DNA from: Elmis aenea
Taxonomy: Eukaryota; Arthropoda; Insecta; Coleoptera; Elmidae
Assembly: GCA_947652605.1 (NCBI GenBank)
Contig: OX393581.1
Location: forward strand, 49,437,924-49,501,923
Length of the DNA: 64,000 nucleotides
Direction of reading: 5' to 3'
A program made the translations under genes and the position numbers. Positions 12,101 through 23,434 of this stretch are shown here, one piece after another. Every line of letters begins with the position of its first letter. Position 1 is the first letter of the stretch. The notes below the pieces were generated by a model that was not told where the DNA came from, did no database searches, and saw only the letters and a program-made list of their open reading frames with translations.

Positions 12101-15100
12101 AATCGAATTTTTACAAAATTGGCCAAATCTCGGTTATTTTTTGCAACAAATATATAAAACTATGTATTTTTGAAAAGCTAAAAAAATGCTTTTTTACATA
12201 AAGTCATGGCCGACTAGAGTTTCCATTTAAAAAATTTTAGTTAACTCCATATTTCGAAAGTCAAGATGGCTAAAAAAAATACTTTTGTTTTTCACTTAAG
12301 CATAAAAATCTGTATAAAAAAACCTATATAACATTTTGTTCTAATTTAATAAATAGAGAAGTTATAGCAAATTTTCAAAAATGATGAAATTTCATTTTTC
12401 GTCTGTAGTGCCAAAATGGAATTCGTTAGAAAAAATCTGATTGCATAGGCGTTATTTTCTCAAAAAAATAGCCCAAGAGATCGATATCAGATTTTCGCTA
12501 TCTATTGCGGTAACCGAGATACCCCGTAAAACATTCGAATTTGGTCCACCCTGTACATAATGTTGGTAATTAATTCTATACATTGTTAAAACAAATTGTA
12601 ACTTAAGACAACACGTTATTGCTTCTTTGCACGATAATAGGAAAGCAAAGCATACATATTTTATTAAGTATCGAGATAGCAATAATGAAATAAGTTTATA
12701 TTTTGAAAAGAGTCGATAAGTAAGTAAAGGTGTACCGTCTTATTGGGACCTGTATGTGGATCCTGCTTTCTTGTATTAAGCCATTTTTTTTTTTTAAATT
12801 TGTGGTTTATTGACACTTCGACAACTAAGGCTACTAGTGTCAGCGGTCATATATTACATTTTGTTATGCATATCTATTCGTTTTACAAAGTTAATCATTT
12901 CCATACAGGCCCAAATTAAGTGGTACACCCTGTACAATAGTGATTATTTACGTATTGTGATGTATTGATTGTATAGTTTTGTTAAAGAAATTATGAAGCC
13001 GAATGTTAAAAAAATTTATTAAAGGCAGACGTTCATCAAAAAGCTGCAGATATTCTTTTTTTTTTGCTAAAGCTTTTGCAGACACAACAAAGCATTTTTA
13101 AACTTACCTTTAAGACATTTAAAGCAACCATTACCTTAAAGAGCACCGTACTATACTAGTTAAAAAAGTTAGATAAATAAAAAGGCAAACAAACCAACAC
13201 CAAGACAGTCAAGTTAATCGGCATAACCACGAGCACAACGACGAGCTTATTAAACTATGCTAAAGAGAAATTTTACCTTCACCCGGAGAGGTGGCTTTCA
13301 TAGAGCTCCTCTGTCCTCCGGTTGCTGCATAAGACGCAATGCCAAATTATGGTAACAAGAAATGATCAATGAACAGCAAATATATCGATCGATATAAAAG
13401 TATAATTTACCTGGTCGCTCCTCTAGTGCCAAAGCGGCCGCGTCCGGTCGATCTATGGAACTCGAAACGGGCATCGAGGGCTGCGCAGCTGCTATAGCCG
13501 CCTGGCGATCTGCTTCCTCTTTCTCTCTACGTGCCCGTTCTTCCGCTTCCGCTGCCTCTTGTCGTCGCTTCATCTCTCTCAGTTCGAACTGCAGAATCAT
13601 ACACGAGAATTTTAGTTCACATTTAAAACGAGAACAAAATGCAAAAGCGTACTGAGGCACATGCAAGCAAAACTATTTTCATAACAAACAAAAAAATTAG
13701 GTTTTCGCTGCACTTTAGTCTCGCGCAATTAAAGCATTAAGACGTTACTTGAAGTAAAACGTACTCACCACGTATTCTAAAGGATTATCAGGTACGAGGG
13801 ACTCACAATCAACAGTTTCTTGGGTCGCAAACGATTGAATATTTTCCGATATACAAGAGCAAACAGAATTCGGGTTCAACAAGTGATAACTAAACGCAGG
13901 ATTGATTTCCATCGCGCACAATCGTTCGGTAAAAATAAACTTATGGCATATGCTTTTCATAACATCAAGACTACTGCTATCATTAATTAAATGGCGGCAA
14001 ATATGATACAATCCTTCGGTGCAAGCAATAAGATTCCTGTCCGACTTCTCTTTATGAAGGAACGTGTTTTTATTCCTGTCGATTTCTTGCGGCACGAATT
14101 TAATAACACCGGAAAGGGTAAATAATCTACGATACGAGACCCGCGGTTTATAAAACTTATCGACACTGTTTATAATGTTATCGACAGTTACTGCAATCGA
14201 TTGCGATCGCCAGAGAACTGGTGACGTTTTGGGAATGGGAGATAAAGGAGCAGACAGAAATTTGGGCGGTAAATCACGCATATTAGGTGTTATTCCCTGG
14301 GGAATCTTAGGGGGTTCCCAAGTTAGCATGTTACTACTACCAGCACCAACTGACACAAGCTTTTCTAACTACGAAAAATGCAACATTAACTAACAAAACA
14401 TTAAACACAATTAACACATAACATAATAACAATATTACCTCTTTTGTTTTTAAAATTAATCCTAACCTCACTAAAGAGACAAAACATGCATGACGTTCTA
14501 TTAAATATTAATTTTTACCGTCGTCAGTCGTTCCAAGGCCCCGAATCGCTCCTCTTGTGCAGCTGCCGATTTTTCAAAGGCTTCGTGTTTCTTGATCAAG
14601 TTTTCGACATCGTCGATGCTGTGACCTAGTTCCGTGCTCAGCAAGTACGGTTCCTGCGCAATTAGCCAAGCTTCCGCGACTGCTGCGTCTCTGGCAAACT
14701 GGTACACCTCCAAAATGAGTTGCAAATTTTCCCATCTGCACAAAAATTCGAAAAATAAACATTCGATATATTCCTTATTTTTTTCTCATTCCAAATATAT
14801 AAGGGTTGATGCATTTATTTTCAATAATACGCAAGTTACAAAGGTTTTTAGTTTTTTTTTAAAAGAAAATCATAGTATATTTAACCGTTTCTCTATCTTA
14901 AATATTAACCGAGACACCCATGCAATCCCATCGAATTTGGACCACCCTGTACAGGGTGTCCCATAATTAACTACCACCTCGATTATTCCATAAAATATTC
15001 TAATCAAGTAAATAATTTATTTAGTAATAGAAATAAATGAGACCATATTTTTAATTTGATATGTTTGTATAGTTAAATAAATTAATAAAATATTTAAATA

Positions 15101-18100
15101 TTTTGAACAAGTGAATGATGATAAAACATAAGCCAAAGACCAACTGTTTCAAACTTTGTTCATTTGAACTACCAAGGAATGACATGTGACCTACTGCACT
15201 ACAAATTTAGTTTAATACAGTGTTTCTCAAACTTTTAACACTGAGGATCCCTTTGGAAATTAACAACTGACAGAGGACCCAATGAATTGTTTTGTAGACA
15301 ATATGTTTGTCCCTAATTACCCGGGGCAAATTAATTTGGATGATTTTCGAACATTCTGGTGACCCATTCAGAAGGATTCAGAGATGCGCGGACCACACTT
15401 TGAGAACCACTGGTTTAATAAATAATTTATTTCTTACCGTTCTTCCCAACGTTGCAGCACAGAGTTTCGGTGATTGCTGAGTGCTAGAAGTTTATCTCTA
15501 ATTTCCGAGCTGGCATAATGATTACGAGCTAACAGTTCCTTGCCCAGCGAAATACAGGCACCAAAGTTATCTTCGCGGGCGTCAATTTCAGCCTTCAGAC
15601 TCTGATGGTTATTCATTAGCAGTTCCACGCCACTTACGTCCCTCGGTTTTTCGCTCGTGTTCATCTGGCGTACGACATCGTCCATCCACTGCATCAGCGT
15701 TCGCACCATATTAAAGAATTTGAATAGATCCCCGGTATCGGCCAACTTGTAGCGTCGATTGTCGCAGGCCATTTGCAGGGCCGCCCAAGCTGCCACCACT
15801 TCACCTTCCCGATTCGTTATCTCTTTAACTTTATCGCCAGCATAAGAGGCTTGCAATTTGGCGGACTCTTCTTGTATTTGTGAAACTTGTGCTTGCAAAG
15901 TTTGTAAGTCCTGAAGAAAAATTTGATGTTTACGTTGTAGCGCTGATACGGACCCGGCGTCCCTGCCCAACTCGTCGGACATCGCAACCTGTTTCTCGAG
16001 GATGCGACTGAGGATGTCTTTGCAATCGTGGAAAAATTTGTGAAGCTCTCTCGAAGCGGCCAACATCTGAGTACGAGTTTCTATTAGCTCCAGTAGATCT
16101 TGCCAGGCTTCGTTCAGTCCGTCTTTCCATTCGGCAATAGTGGCCGAGTCCGAATGTCCCGCGGCAATCAATTGGTCTGCAATATCGTTGACTGCTGATA
16201 CACGTTCGCTACCGATGGCCTCAGTATCACGGGCGAATTCCTTAAAGCGTTCCCATAATAAAGTAACGTGGTCATAATCCTGTCCTAGCTCGTGTGAAGA
16301 TGCAACAACTTCACGGTCTGCGATCCACTGCTCCAGGTCCCCAACATCTCGGTTTAGAAGGAACAATTGCAGGGCTTCGTCTAGTTTGGCGCGACGTTCT
16401 CCCGCTAAATCTTTAAGGCCTGCGTATAATTTGTCTAGCTGCGATTGTTTGACTGCTACTTGTTCGGCCAATGGATGTCCCTCTGCAGTTAAGGCTCTAA
16501 CCGTCTCACCCAGCGACCGAATGGTGTTTGCATAATCGTCGACGGCTGCTTCCAAACTTTCGTGTTTCTTCATCAAATTACGGGCAGATGTCTCGTCTTT
16601 TCCTCTGTCTTCGACCATCATGTACAGTTCTTGCTCGCTCATCCAACTTTCGGCTTCGTTAGCGTCGAATATGTATTGCTGTGCCCGTTCGTTGTGCAGT
16701 AAACTTTCACGGCGGCTTTCAACTGCATCTTTCAATTCTTGCCACGCTTTCCACAGTTCGTTTATTAGTCGGCCAAACTCTCCAGAATCTTCATGTCCTG
16801 AAAAACAATTGCATCTATAGTAACTTACAACATTAAATTCATTGTTTTTAAACTCATCAAATAATTAAAACAATAATAATTGAGAGTAAGAAACAATTGC
16901 ATTAAAATAAGTCAAATGTTTTAAAACAGTGCTTAACACGTTGAGCGCCGACCCCAAAACAGCAAATGTGTCGCTGGGACCAAGCCATTTTTTAATACAT
17001 TTCAAGAATTTATTTAACTTCGTGTTTTTTCTACTTCGTCGCAGAATCAGGCCAACCCAAACACAAGTATACTTGCCTCTGGGACCGTACAACAGACCTG
17101 TATAGGAAAATCAATGCATATCGTGGCCACCGGTGGACACGTGTAGTTTAAGCTAAACCTTGCGAGTGGCCACCGGTGGCCACCCGGTCCCTGAGTCAAG
17201 TCACAAAATGGCCACCGGTGGCCCACGCGGCGCTCAACGTGTTAAAAAAAAACAAATGAAAGCAGGGTAAGAAACAATTGCATTAAAAATAACTCAATTG
17301 TTTTAAAACAGTGTTTAAAAATAATTTTCAGACGAATAAAAGCAGGGTAAGAAACAATTGCATTAAAAATAAGTCAATTGTTTTAAAACAGTGTTTAAAA
17401 AGAATTTTCAAACGAATAAAAGCAGAGTAAGAAACAATTGCATTAAAAATAACTCAATTGTTTTAAAACAGTGCTTAAAAAAAAATATTCAAACAAATGA
17501 AAGCAGGGTAAGAAACAATTGCATTAAAAACAAGTCAATTGTTTTAAAACAGTGTTTAAAAAGAATTTTCAAACGAATAAAAGCAGAGTAAGAAACAATT
17601 GCATTAAAAATAAGTCAATTGTTTTAAAACAGTGCTTAAGAAAAATTTTCAAACAAATGAAAGCAGGGTAAGAAACAATTGCATTAAAAATAGCAATGTT
17701 TAATTATTTTTTTTTTAAATAAAAGAAGTATAAAAAACAATTATATTGATAACAATACCAACTCAATTGCTTTTAAATTTTTTATTTTTTTATAAGAAAA
17801 GGAATTTATTGCACTTGATTAGAAAAACTGCAGAAGCAACTTAAAATAATTCATAAGAAAATAAATTTACCTTCATCGATCAATTTTTGTCCATTATTGC
17901 ACACGGAATTTATTCTAGGTTCGTGATTGTCGACTTCCATCCGAAGTGACTGGTTCTTCTTCTTAAGCATATGTTCATGGAACAGACTGGATCCATACTC
18001 AGTGGACAATGCTAAGGGCATTTTTTCGGCGATCCACAATAACTCGTCCTCCACATCTCTGCGGAATTGGAAAGCTTCCTTTTTCTTCTCTAGCTGCCGC

Positions 18101-21100
18101 TGGCGTTCCACCAAAGGTTGCTTTAATTGTTGGAAGCGTTCTTCCACCTGCACCTTCTTATATTTAATTTCATTCATGTCTTTATCTGGTACGGTTCGTT
18201 CCAAGTGTGCGGTCTGTGACTCCAGGTCTTCGACTTGTCTGGCTTTCACTGCCATTTGCGTCTCGATCATCTGCTGCTTCTGCATGAGGATATTCACGGA
18301 AGCCAGATCCGATCCGGTATCATCACTTTCTATCTGTTTCTCCAAGTCGTTCATCCATGAATCGATGTCGTCGCACGTCTGGTGAATGAGGACTTCGCGA
18401 TTTGCATCGAAGAGCCGTTCACCTTTGTCGCGGGTCGTATTCTCGAGGATGTCAAATTGTTCTGCGAGTTCGGCTAACTTCGGTCGAATTTCGTTCGCGT
18501 ATTCGGGTTTCTCTCGGGCCAATTCTTCGGCCGCCTTCCTAAGATTATCGAGGCGTTCCTTGTTCGCGGCTATCTCCGCTTCGAAAGCCTGATGGCGTGT
18601 CCATTTGGAGTGCACGGTCTTTGCTGAACGGTAAGTTTCGTCGTGGGCTACAATGTGTTTTTCTTGTACCCACTCGCTAAGTTCATCGCAGTCTCTCAAG
18701 AACTGCTGGAGTTCGAGTAAATCTCTCAGTTTTTCCATTAGAGCGAGCGCACGGTCACGATTCGCCAGTCTACGTTCATCGATAGCATCTGCACGCTTCG
18801 CTATCCTGTCGCCGGCGAAATGGCCTTCATCGCAGAGGCGACGTGAAAACTGAACCACACCATTGATTTTATCGTCGTTTGCTTCCATGGTGGTAAGGAA
18901 CGATTCGTGGCGTTTCAGTAAGTTCTCTGCTTGTTCCAAATTCGTTGGAGTTTCGTCCTTCGTAAGGGTGTGTTCTTGTTGAGTTAAAATAACTTCGGCT
19001 TGTCGTGCATCTCTGTTTAGTAATTGCAACGAAAGAGATTGCGATAGTAGCTGCTGACGATTTTCCCACATCTGTTGTAACTCGGCCCAACCGTCCTTCA
19101 GAGCCTTCAAACGCTCTCTCAAGAACATATATTGAGGATCGTCTTGTGTTGAGGGTTCGGCAGTAATTTTTTCTCCATACTCCATCATCTTGCTGTAATC
19201 GTCGGTATAATTGTCGATTTCTTCTCTTATGCTCTGGTGTTGAGAGAGAAGTTTTTCAGCTTCGGCCAGTGATCCAGGAGTATCTTCTGAAGCTACGTCA
19301 GTCTGGGTCTTCGTAAGCCAAACTTGGAAGTGATCCAAATCACGTAAGAAACGATGCAAATCACCGGCTTCCTCCAATTTGGCGTCGCGTTCCTTCAACA
19401 TCTGCGTGAGCTGTTCCCACATGATCTTAATTTGCACGATGCGTTCACGTATGGCCGCCGCTTCTTCTGGATGTTCGTCCTCGATGGCGGCAGCTTCTTT
19501 CTCGAGCGCTGTGAGTTTTGCTTGGATTGCAGCCAAGTCACGCTCCATACCAGATAACCGTCTTTGCAGAGTCATGATGCCGGTCAAATCCATCTCGAGA
19601 CTGTCCGTGCTTTGCAGAATTCTCTTCTTATCTTCGATCCAGGACACTGTTTCGCGACATTCGATGTGGAATGTTTGGACGCCATGGGCGGAATTGAGTT
19701 CTTCACGTTTCGCTTCGGCTTTCTCTCGTAACTCAGACCATTTTTGATTAAGTTCGTTTTGTCTTGCAATTACCTGCAAAAAACCAATACATAAAAATAT
19801 GACCATCACTAATAAACATTTGACTACCGATAACAAATCCCTGTCAATAACAAACATATGACTATCGACAACAAACATTTCACTGTCAATAACAAACATT
19901 TGACTATCGACAACAAACATTTCACTGTCAATAACAAACATTTGACTATCGACAACAAACATTTGACTATCGACAACAAACATTTCACTGTCAATAACAA
20001 ACATTTGACTATGAATAACACGAATTTAAGTATCATCAACACATACCTGTTCGGAATTTGGATGTTCAACATGTAATAACTGTCTTGCTAGCTGATTAAC
20101 AACGGCAACTCGTGATGCGTTTGCGTTCATTTCTTTTTCGAAGCCGTCGTAACGATGTTTCATTATCTCCACGTCCTCGATGTCTCGGGCGGGGACCATG
20201 GTCTGCAGCATACGGTCTTTCTCGTTGATCCATTGTTCGACTCCGTCGCTCTCAGAGAACAGTTTGTAGAGGGACAGGGCATCCAGGAGACGCTGCTTGC
20301 GTAACTTGGCTAATTCTAACAGTTCTTTGTAGCGGTTGTCGATCGAACTTAGACGGTCAGTAACTTCAGGTGAGGTAGCATCGTGGGCGCCAAGCTGTGA
20401 TGCCTTGAAGAAAAAACAAGTAAATTAACACAATATAACGAAATGTTTGTGTGCCACCTACCTGTTGATGTAAGGCATCTATTGTGCTAGCATAATTTTT
20501 GAGTTCGTCGGTAACATCCTTATGTTTCTTAAGCAACGATTGTACGTTGGCTTCATCGCGGCCGACGTCTTCACTAGATACCAATCGGAGGGTATCCAAC
20601 ATCCATATGTCTACGTCATCTGCATCGGCAAAGAATTGATGGTAACTGACTGCTTCCTCGAGTCGTTTTCGACGATATGCGGCAAGATCCAACAAATGAT
20701 TCCACATTCCTAGGATTTCCTTAAGGCGTTCTTGGATGCGTTCTGCTCCAAAGTGGCCGGCGTTGACAAGCTCATCGCCGACAGCAACCACAGCCATGAG
20801 TTGTGACTCGTGCGTGCCAATTTCATTTTCCAAGGCTTTGTGCTTGGACAGCAGTAAATTGACCGTCGTCAAATCGTGGCCAATTTCCGTGGTAGATACG
20901 ATCTGCTCTTTTTCTTTGATCCAGTTGTCCTCGTCTGCCATATCCCAGTAGAACTGCCAGAGTTTCTTGCTCTCTTCGAGTCTTGTGCGTCGTTCGACAG
21001 CCAAACGTACGAGTTCGGCGTACGCGTCTTCAAGCTGCTGCACACGCTCCAGTACTAAGACGGGATCGCAAGGTTTGTATCCTTCGGCACTGTCCAAATC

Positions 21101-23400
21101 CAAAAAGCGTTGGGACTGTTGGGCTACTCCTTTGACGCGCTCGCCCAAAATGTTGATGTCTGCTTCGAGCAGGTTATGCTTCTGAAGCAAATCTTCGACG
21201 CCCATCAAGTGTTTGCCATAATCGTCCGTCATCAATCGTACTTTCAGCTCTTCCATGGAATCTAAATAAAACAGGACAATAAGAAAATGCATTTAAGATA
21301 AATGCACTAAAATGATTAAGGGAAAAAAAGTTCTTAATTTTTTTATATTTAAATAAACAAGGGTATGAAGTTAATTATAAAACCTAATAACATCACTTAC
21401 CTAATATATGCAGCATTTCCTGGAAACACTGTTGTAATTGCAGCGAGAGCTCCAAACGGTGTCTACGAGCCCTCAACAACTCCAGAAGATAATTCCACAA
21501 TCTCAACACGTTTTCTTTTCTTGCGTTGATGCGCTCCATGTCGTGATAGTTTTCTGCTTGCAGTTCATCGGCAACGGCTACAACGGCTTGTACTCGTTCT
21601 TCGTAGGCCAAAATATCCGTTTCGATGGCTTCGTGCTTCTTGGCGGCAGCCTCGACGGCGGCAAGATCGTGCCCAAAGTTGTCTTGCGAAACAAGTCGCT
21701 GGTTTTCACTGAGCCACGTTTCTCGCATGCCGGCTTTACGATTGAACCTGGCGGCGAGTTGCTCGAGTTTCTCTTGCCTAATCAGTTCTTCTCTTAAGGC
21801 TAATTCGCGCTCGTGTTCCGCTTTTTCAAGTCTTTCCCACGCTTTGTTGATGTCGGATATCATTTTTCCTTCGCGCGGCGTGTAAGGTCTCTGGTTGTTT
21901 GCCCGCATCTTCGATTGGAGAGTGAACAACAAAATTTCCAGGTTACCCTTCTCGACGAACTTGGGCGGTTTTTCCACGGTTCTATAATTATTAAATTGTC
22001 CCAGCTGTTGCTGCACGCCCACCAGCGAGTTGATAAAGTTTCGATCGCCTAGCGCTTGAATCGTGGATTCGATCCACCCCAAGAGATCGCTCGTTAACGA
22101 TTCGTATTCTCGGATCATGCGGTCGTTTTCCATGGCTATTCCGACCACTTTTCCGATACGTTTACCTTGGACAGTCTCTTGTTTCATCTTACTGAAGTAA
22201 TGATAATATGTTACGACATAAGTTATGATCGATTTTTCATCGGGCTGCTCGACGAAGACATCTTCCGCGTCTAGAAGTTTCGTTAGACCGAGTTTATCTT
22301 CGGCTACGTTAAATGCGTTATTGAGGTTGTACATAGCGCTCGATTTGGTGAGTTTATCGTAATTTATGAGATCCGGCCGATGTTTGTGAATAATAGCGTT
22401 AAACGCTAGACCGTCACGCCACGATGTTGTGAAATTACGTACATTAACATTATGATAGCCAGCGGTTTTCATCTGGCACCATAACAGCAGGGCATCTTTG
22501 GCTGATTTGGTTTCTTGATTATCTGTCTCTTCGATCGTGATATCCTGAATCTGGAAGCGCAATATGATGGTCCAAATAAGACCAAGCGATAGACGGGGGT
22601 TACCATCTACGATATCGTGTGAGCCCATATTTTCGAGATGGACACGTTGGTCTCGCAAGAACTGCAGGGCTTTATCTACATTTTCAAGGCAGTGAATTCG
22701 CATTTTACCTTTGGTTGGACGAGGTAAACGTTCCCCTGATAATACTTCCAGAAGTTTAATTAGGTTTTTACCATCGCGTAAATCGAGGTACAGGTCCCCT
22801 ATACGAGTACTTACTCTAACCAAGTGGGAATTGACCCATTTTTGAAACGTTTTCTTTTGGACACTCTCTCGCTCATCTGCAACACAAAACAAAAAACACA
22901 TACAGACAAACTCACCAACAAAAAATCAGTATTCAATGGCTCAAACTGTCTAGTTTTGGTAATCATTCCTCCATCTTTGATAATAAGCATGATGCTCATG
23001 CAATTCCTTCGCATTTGGATCTCTACGTTCAATATTTAAAAACCATTTCGGTAAAATAACTTTCGACAATATTCAATAACATATTAATCGATTTAAAAAA
23101 ATTACCTCGCAATTCGAGCACTATAACATCCAAGTTCCAACTTGGTTCCATGTTACCGGTTTTGTGTTTAATCAAAAGGAAGTTAATGGGAAAACGCAGG
23201 AAGTGAAACGAGATAGTGACCAATAAAAGTTGATAATGTAAAGAAATCATGTACAAACGGTGAGACTAACCTGCTAGGGCCTTGATGCGAGACCTCTCAA
23301 ACAAACGTGAAGACGAGTTTCCACCGTCGTATTCATAGTCTTCCACTATTTCTTGCTGGAGGGTGGGGTCCCACCGGACCATGGAAATATCGGTAGTCAT
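9126..23400 (-). CDS. beta-Spec: beta-Spectrin
   Basis: Thirteen coding exons (minus strand, 5' to 3'): 23271-23400, 21401-22876, 20462-21261, 20047-20403, 17871-19773, 15438-16797, 14519-14735, 13411-13588, 13277-13324, 10904-11008, 10682-10798, 10167-10437, 9126-9312. They sum to 2382 aa, against about 2290 for the Drosophila protein. Domains: start [20 protein letters not shown]; tandem calponin-homology actin-binding domain at about 50-275 ([30 protein letters not shown]); about 17 triple-helical spectrin repeats to residue ~2081; a Ser/Pro/Lys linker with [11 protein letters not shown]; and a C-terminal PH domain at about 2240-2348 ([34 protein letters not shown]). It tetramerises with alpha-spectrin and anchors actin and membrane proteins at the cell cortex. 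Its large introns carry most of the repeats in this part of the window. Confidence 0.97.
9391..10095. repeat. 78-bp tandem array (9 copies) in a beta-Spectrin intron
   Basis: The unit begins GCATTAGAAACATCTGCTAG and is 78 bp long (26 codons), so long false ORFs appear on the minus strand. Copies differ by only a few substitutions. The array fills nearly the whole intron between exon 13 (9312) and exon 12 (10167). Confidence 0.95.
11328..12556. mobile_element. 1.2-kb fold-back MITE with CAGGGTG ends, TA flanks
   Basis: The left end TACAGGGTGGACCAAATTC is matched by GAATTTGGTCCACCCTGTA at the right. The arms (roughly 530 bp each) are near-perfect inverted copies, including the CTGATTGCATAGGCGTTATT and CCAAAATGG blocks, around a loop of about 170 bp near 11862-12036. 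No transposase is encoded. TA at both borders fits a Tc1/mariner-type target duplication. It lies in the beta-Spectrin intron between exons 9 and 10. Confidence 0.88.
12724..12934. mobile_element. Short CAGGGTG-end MITE
   Basis: The right end (CCATACAGGCCCAAATTAAG, then GGTACACCCTGTA) is an inverted match to a slightly degraded left end (AAGGTGTACCGTCTTATTGG, then CCTGTATG). It lies 170 bp from the larger fold-back element in the same intron. The interior is AT-rich and not recognised. Confidence 0.65.
13745..14368 (-). CDS. beta-Spec: Candidate alternative cassette/terminal exon of beta-Spectrin
   Basis: Between exon 7 (ends 14519, phase 0) and exon 8 (starts 13588, phase 0) lies an open frame bounded by a good acceptor (TTTTTCGTAG at 14369) and a perfect donor GTGAGT after 13769. 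The exon 13769-14368 is exactly 600 bp, so inclusion adds 200 residues in frame (ERLTT then [12 protein letters not shown], to [10 protein letters not shown]). Without splicing at 13769 the frame reads seven more residues to a stop at 13745, giving a product without the PH domain. The sequence starts Pro-rich ([25 protein letters not shown]), then is mixed and Cys-containing; I recognise no domain. Evidence is splice signals, phase and an open frame; there is no homology. It could be a chance ORF. Confidence 0.6.
   Translation of the reverse strand, partial: LEKLVSVGAGSSNMLTWEPPKIPQGITPNMRDLPPKFLSAPLSPIPKTSPVLWRSQSIAVTVDNIINSVDKFYKPRVSYRRLFTLSGVIKFVPQEIDRNKNTFLHKEKSDRNLIACTEGLYHICRHLINDSSSLDVMKSICHKFIFTERLCAMEINPAFSYHLLNPNSVCSCISENIQSFATQETVDCESLVPDNPLEYVVSTFYFK
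14770..14951. mobile_element. Partial CAGGGTG MITE, sister of the element at 62731-63748
   Basis: Shares CCTTATTTTTTTCTC, AAGGGTTGATG, CAATAATACGCAAG and the end CGAATTTGGACCACCCTG with the right half of the element at 62731-63748. It is uninterrupted where that copy carries an insertion. A second end, CAGGGTGTCCCATAATT, abuts at 14952 and shares the TA. Confidence 0.8.
15218..15412. mobile_element. hAT-like MITE with 8-bp target duplication
   Basis: Ends CAGTGTTTCTCAAAC and CACTTTGAGAACCACTG are flanked on both sides by GTTTAATA (15210-15217 and 15413-15420), an exact 8-bp target duplication typical of hAT elements. Same family as 694-899. It lies in the beta-Spectrin intron 14736-15437, beside the partial element at 14770-14951. 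Confidence 0.9.
16869..17700. repeat. 80-bp tandem array in a beta-Spectrin intron
   Basis: The marker AGCAGGGTAAGAAACAATTG recurs at 17261, 17341, 17421, 17502, 17582 and 17662 (80-81 bp steps). A further unit at about 16880 is split by a transposon. The unit contains CAATTGCATTAAAAATAA and CAATTGTTTTAAAACAGTG blocks. Confidence 0.93.
16933..17245. mobile_element. piggyBac-like MITE with TTAA target duplication
   Basis: Inverted ends CACGTTGAGCGCCG and CGGCGCTCAACGTG are bordered by TTAA on each side (16933-16936, 17242-17245). This is the piggyBac signature. The interior contains several palindromic TGGCCACCGGTGGCC motifs and is far more GC-rich than its surroundings. It is inserted in one unit of the 80-bp array; an unoccupied TTAA at the matching place occurs in a sister unit near 17473. 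Confidence 0.92.
19820..20035. repeat. About 21-bp minisatellite in a beta-Spectrin intron
   Basis: Roughly ten units alternate between ACAAACATTTGACTATCGAC and ACAAACATTTCACTGTCAAT types. They fill most of the 273-bp intron between exons 4 and 5. Both strands stay open because the unit is a multiple of three, which creates a false N-terminal extension to exon 5. Confidence 0.9.
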
Positions 23401-23434
23401 ATTTAAAATTTACCAGCGGCGCTGGTTTTACTTA

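Noticed and set aside
13298..13666. 122-residue minus ORF covering beta-Spectrin exons 8 and 9
   Set aside because: It reads straight through the intron. The spliced exons (13411-13588 and 13277-13324) are in a different arrangement.
17851..20004. 717-residue ORF with an N-terminal [13 protein letters not shown] repeat fused to spectrin repeats
   Set aside because: The repeat is the translated intron minisatellite at 19820-20035; the acceptor TTTTTTGCAG-GTAATT at 19774 and the conserved spectrin sequence set the real exon border.
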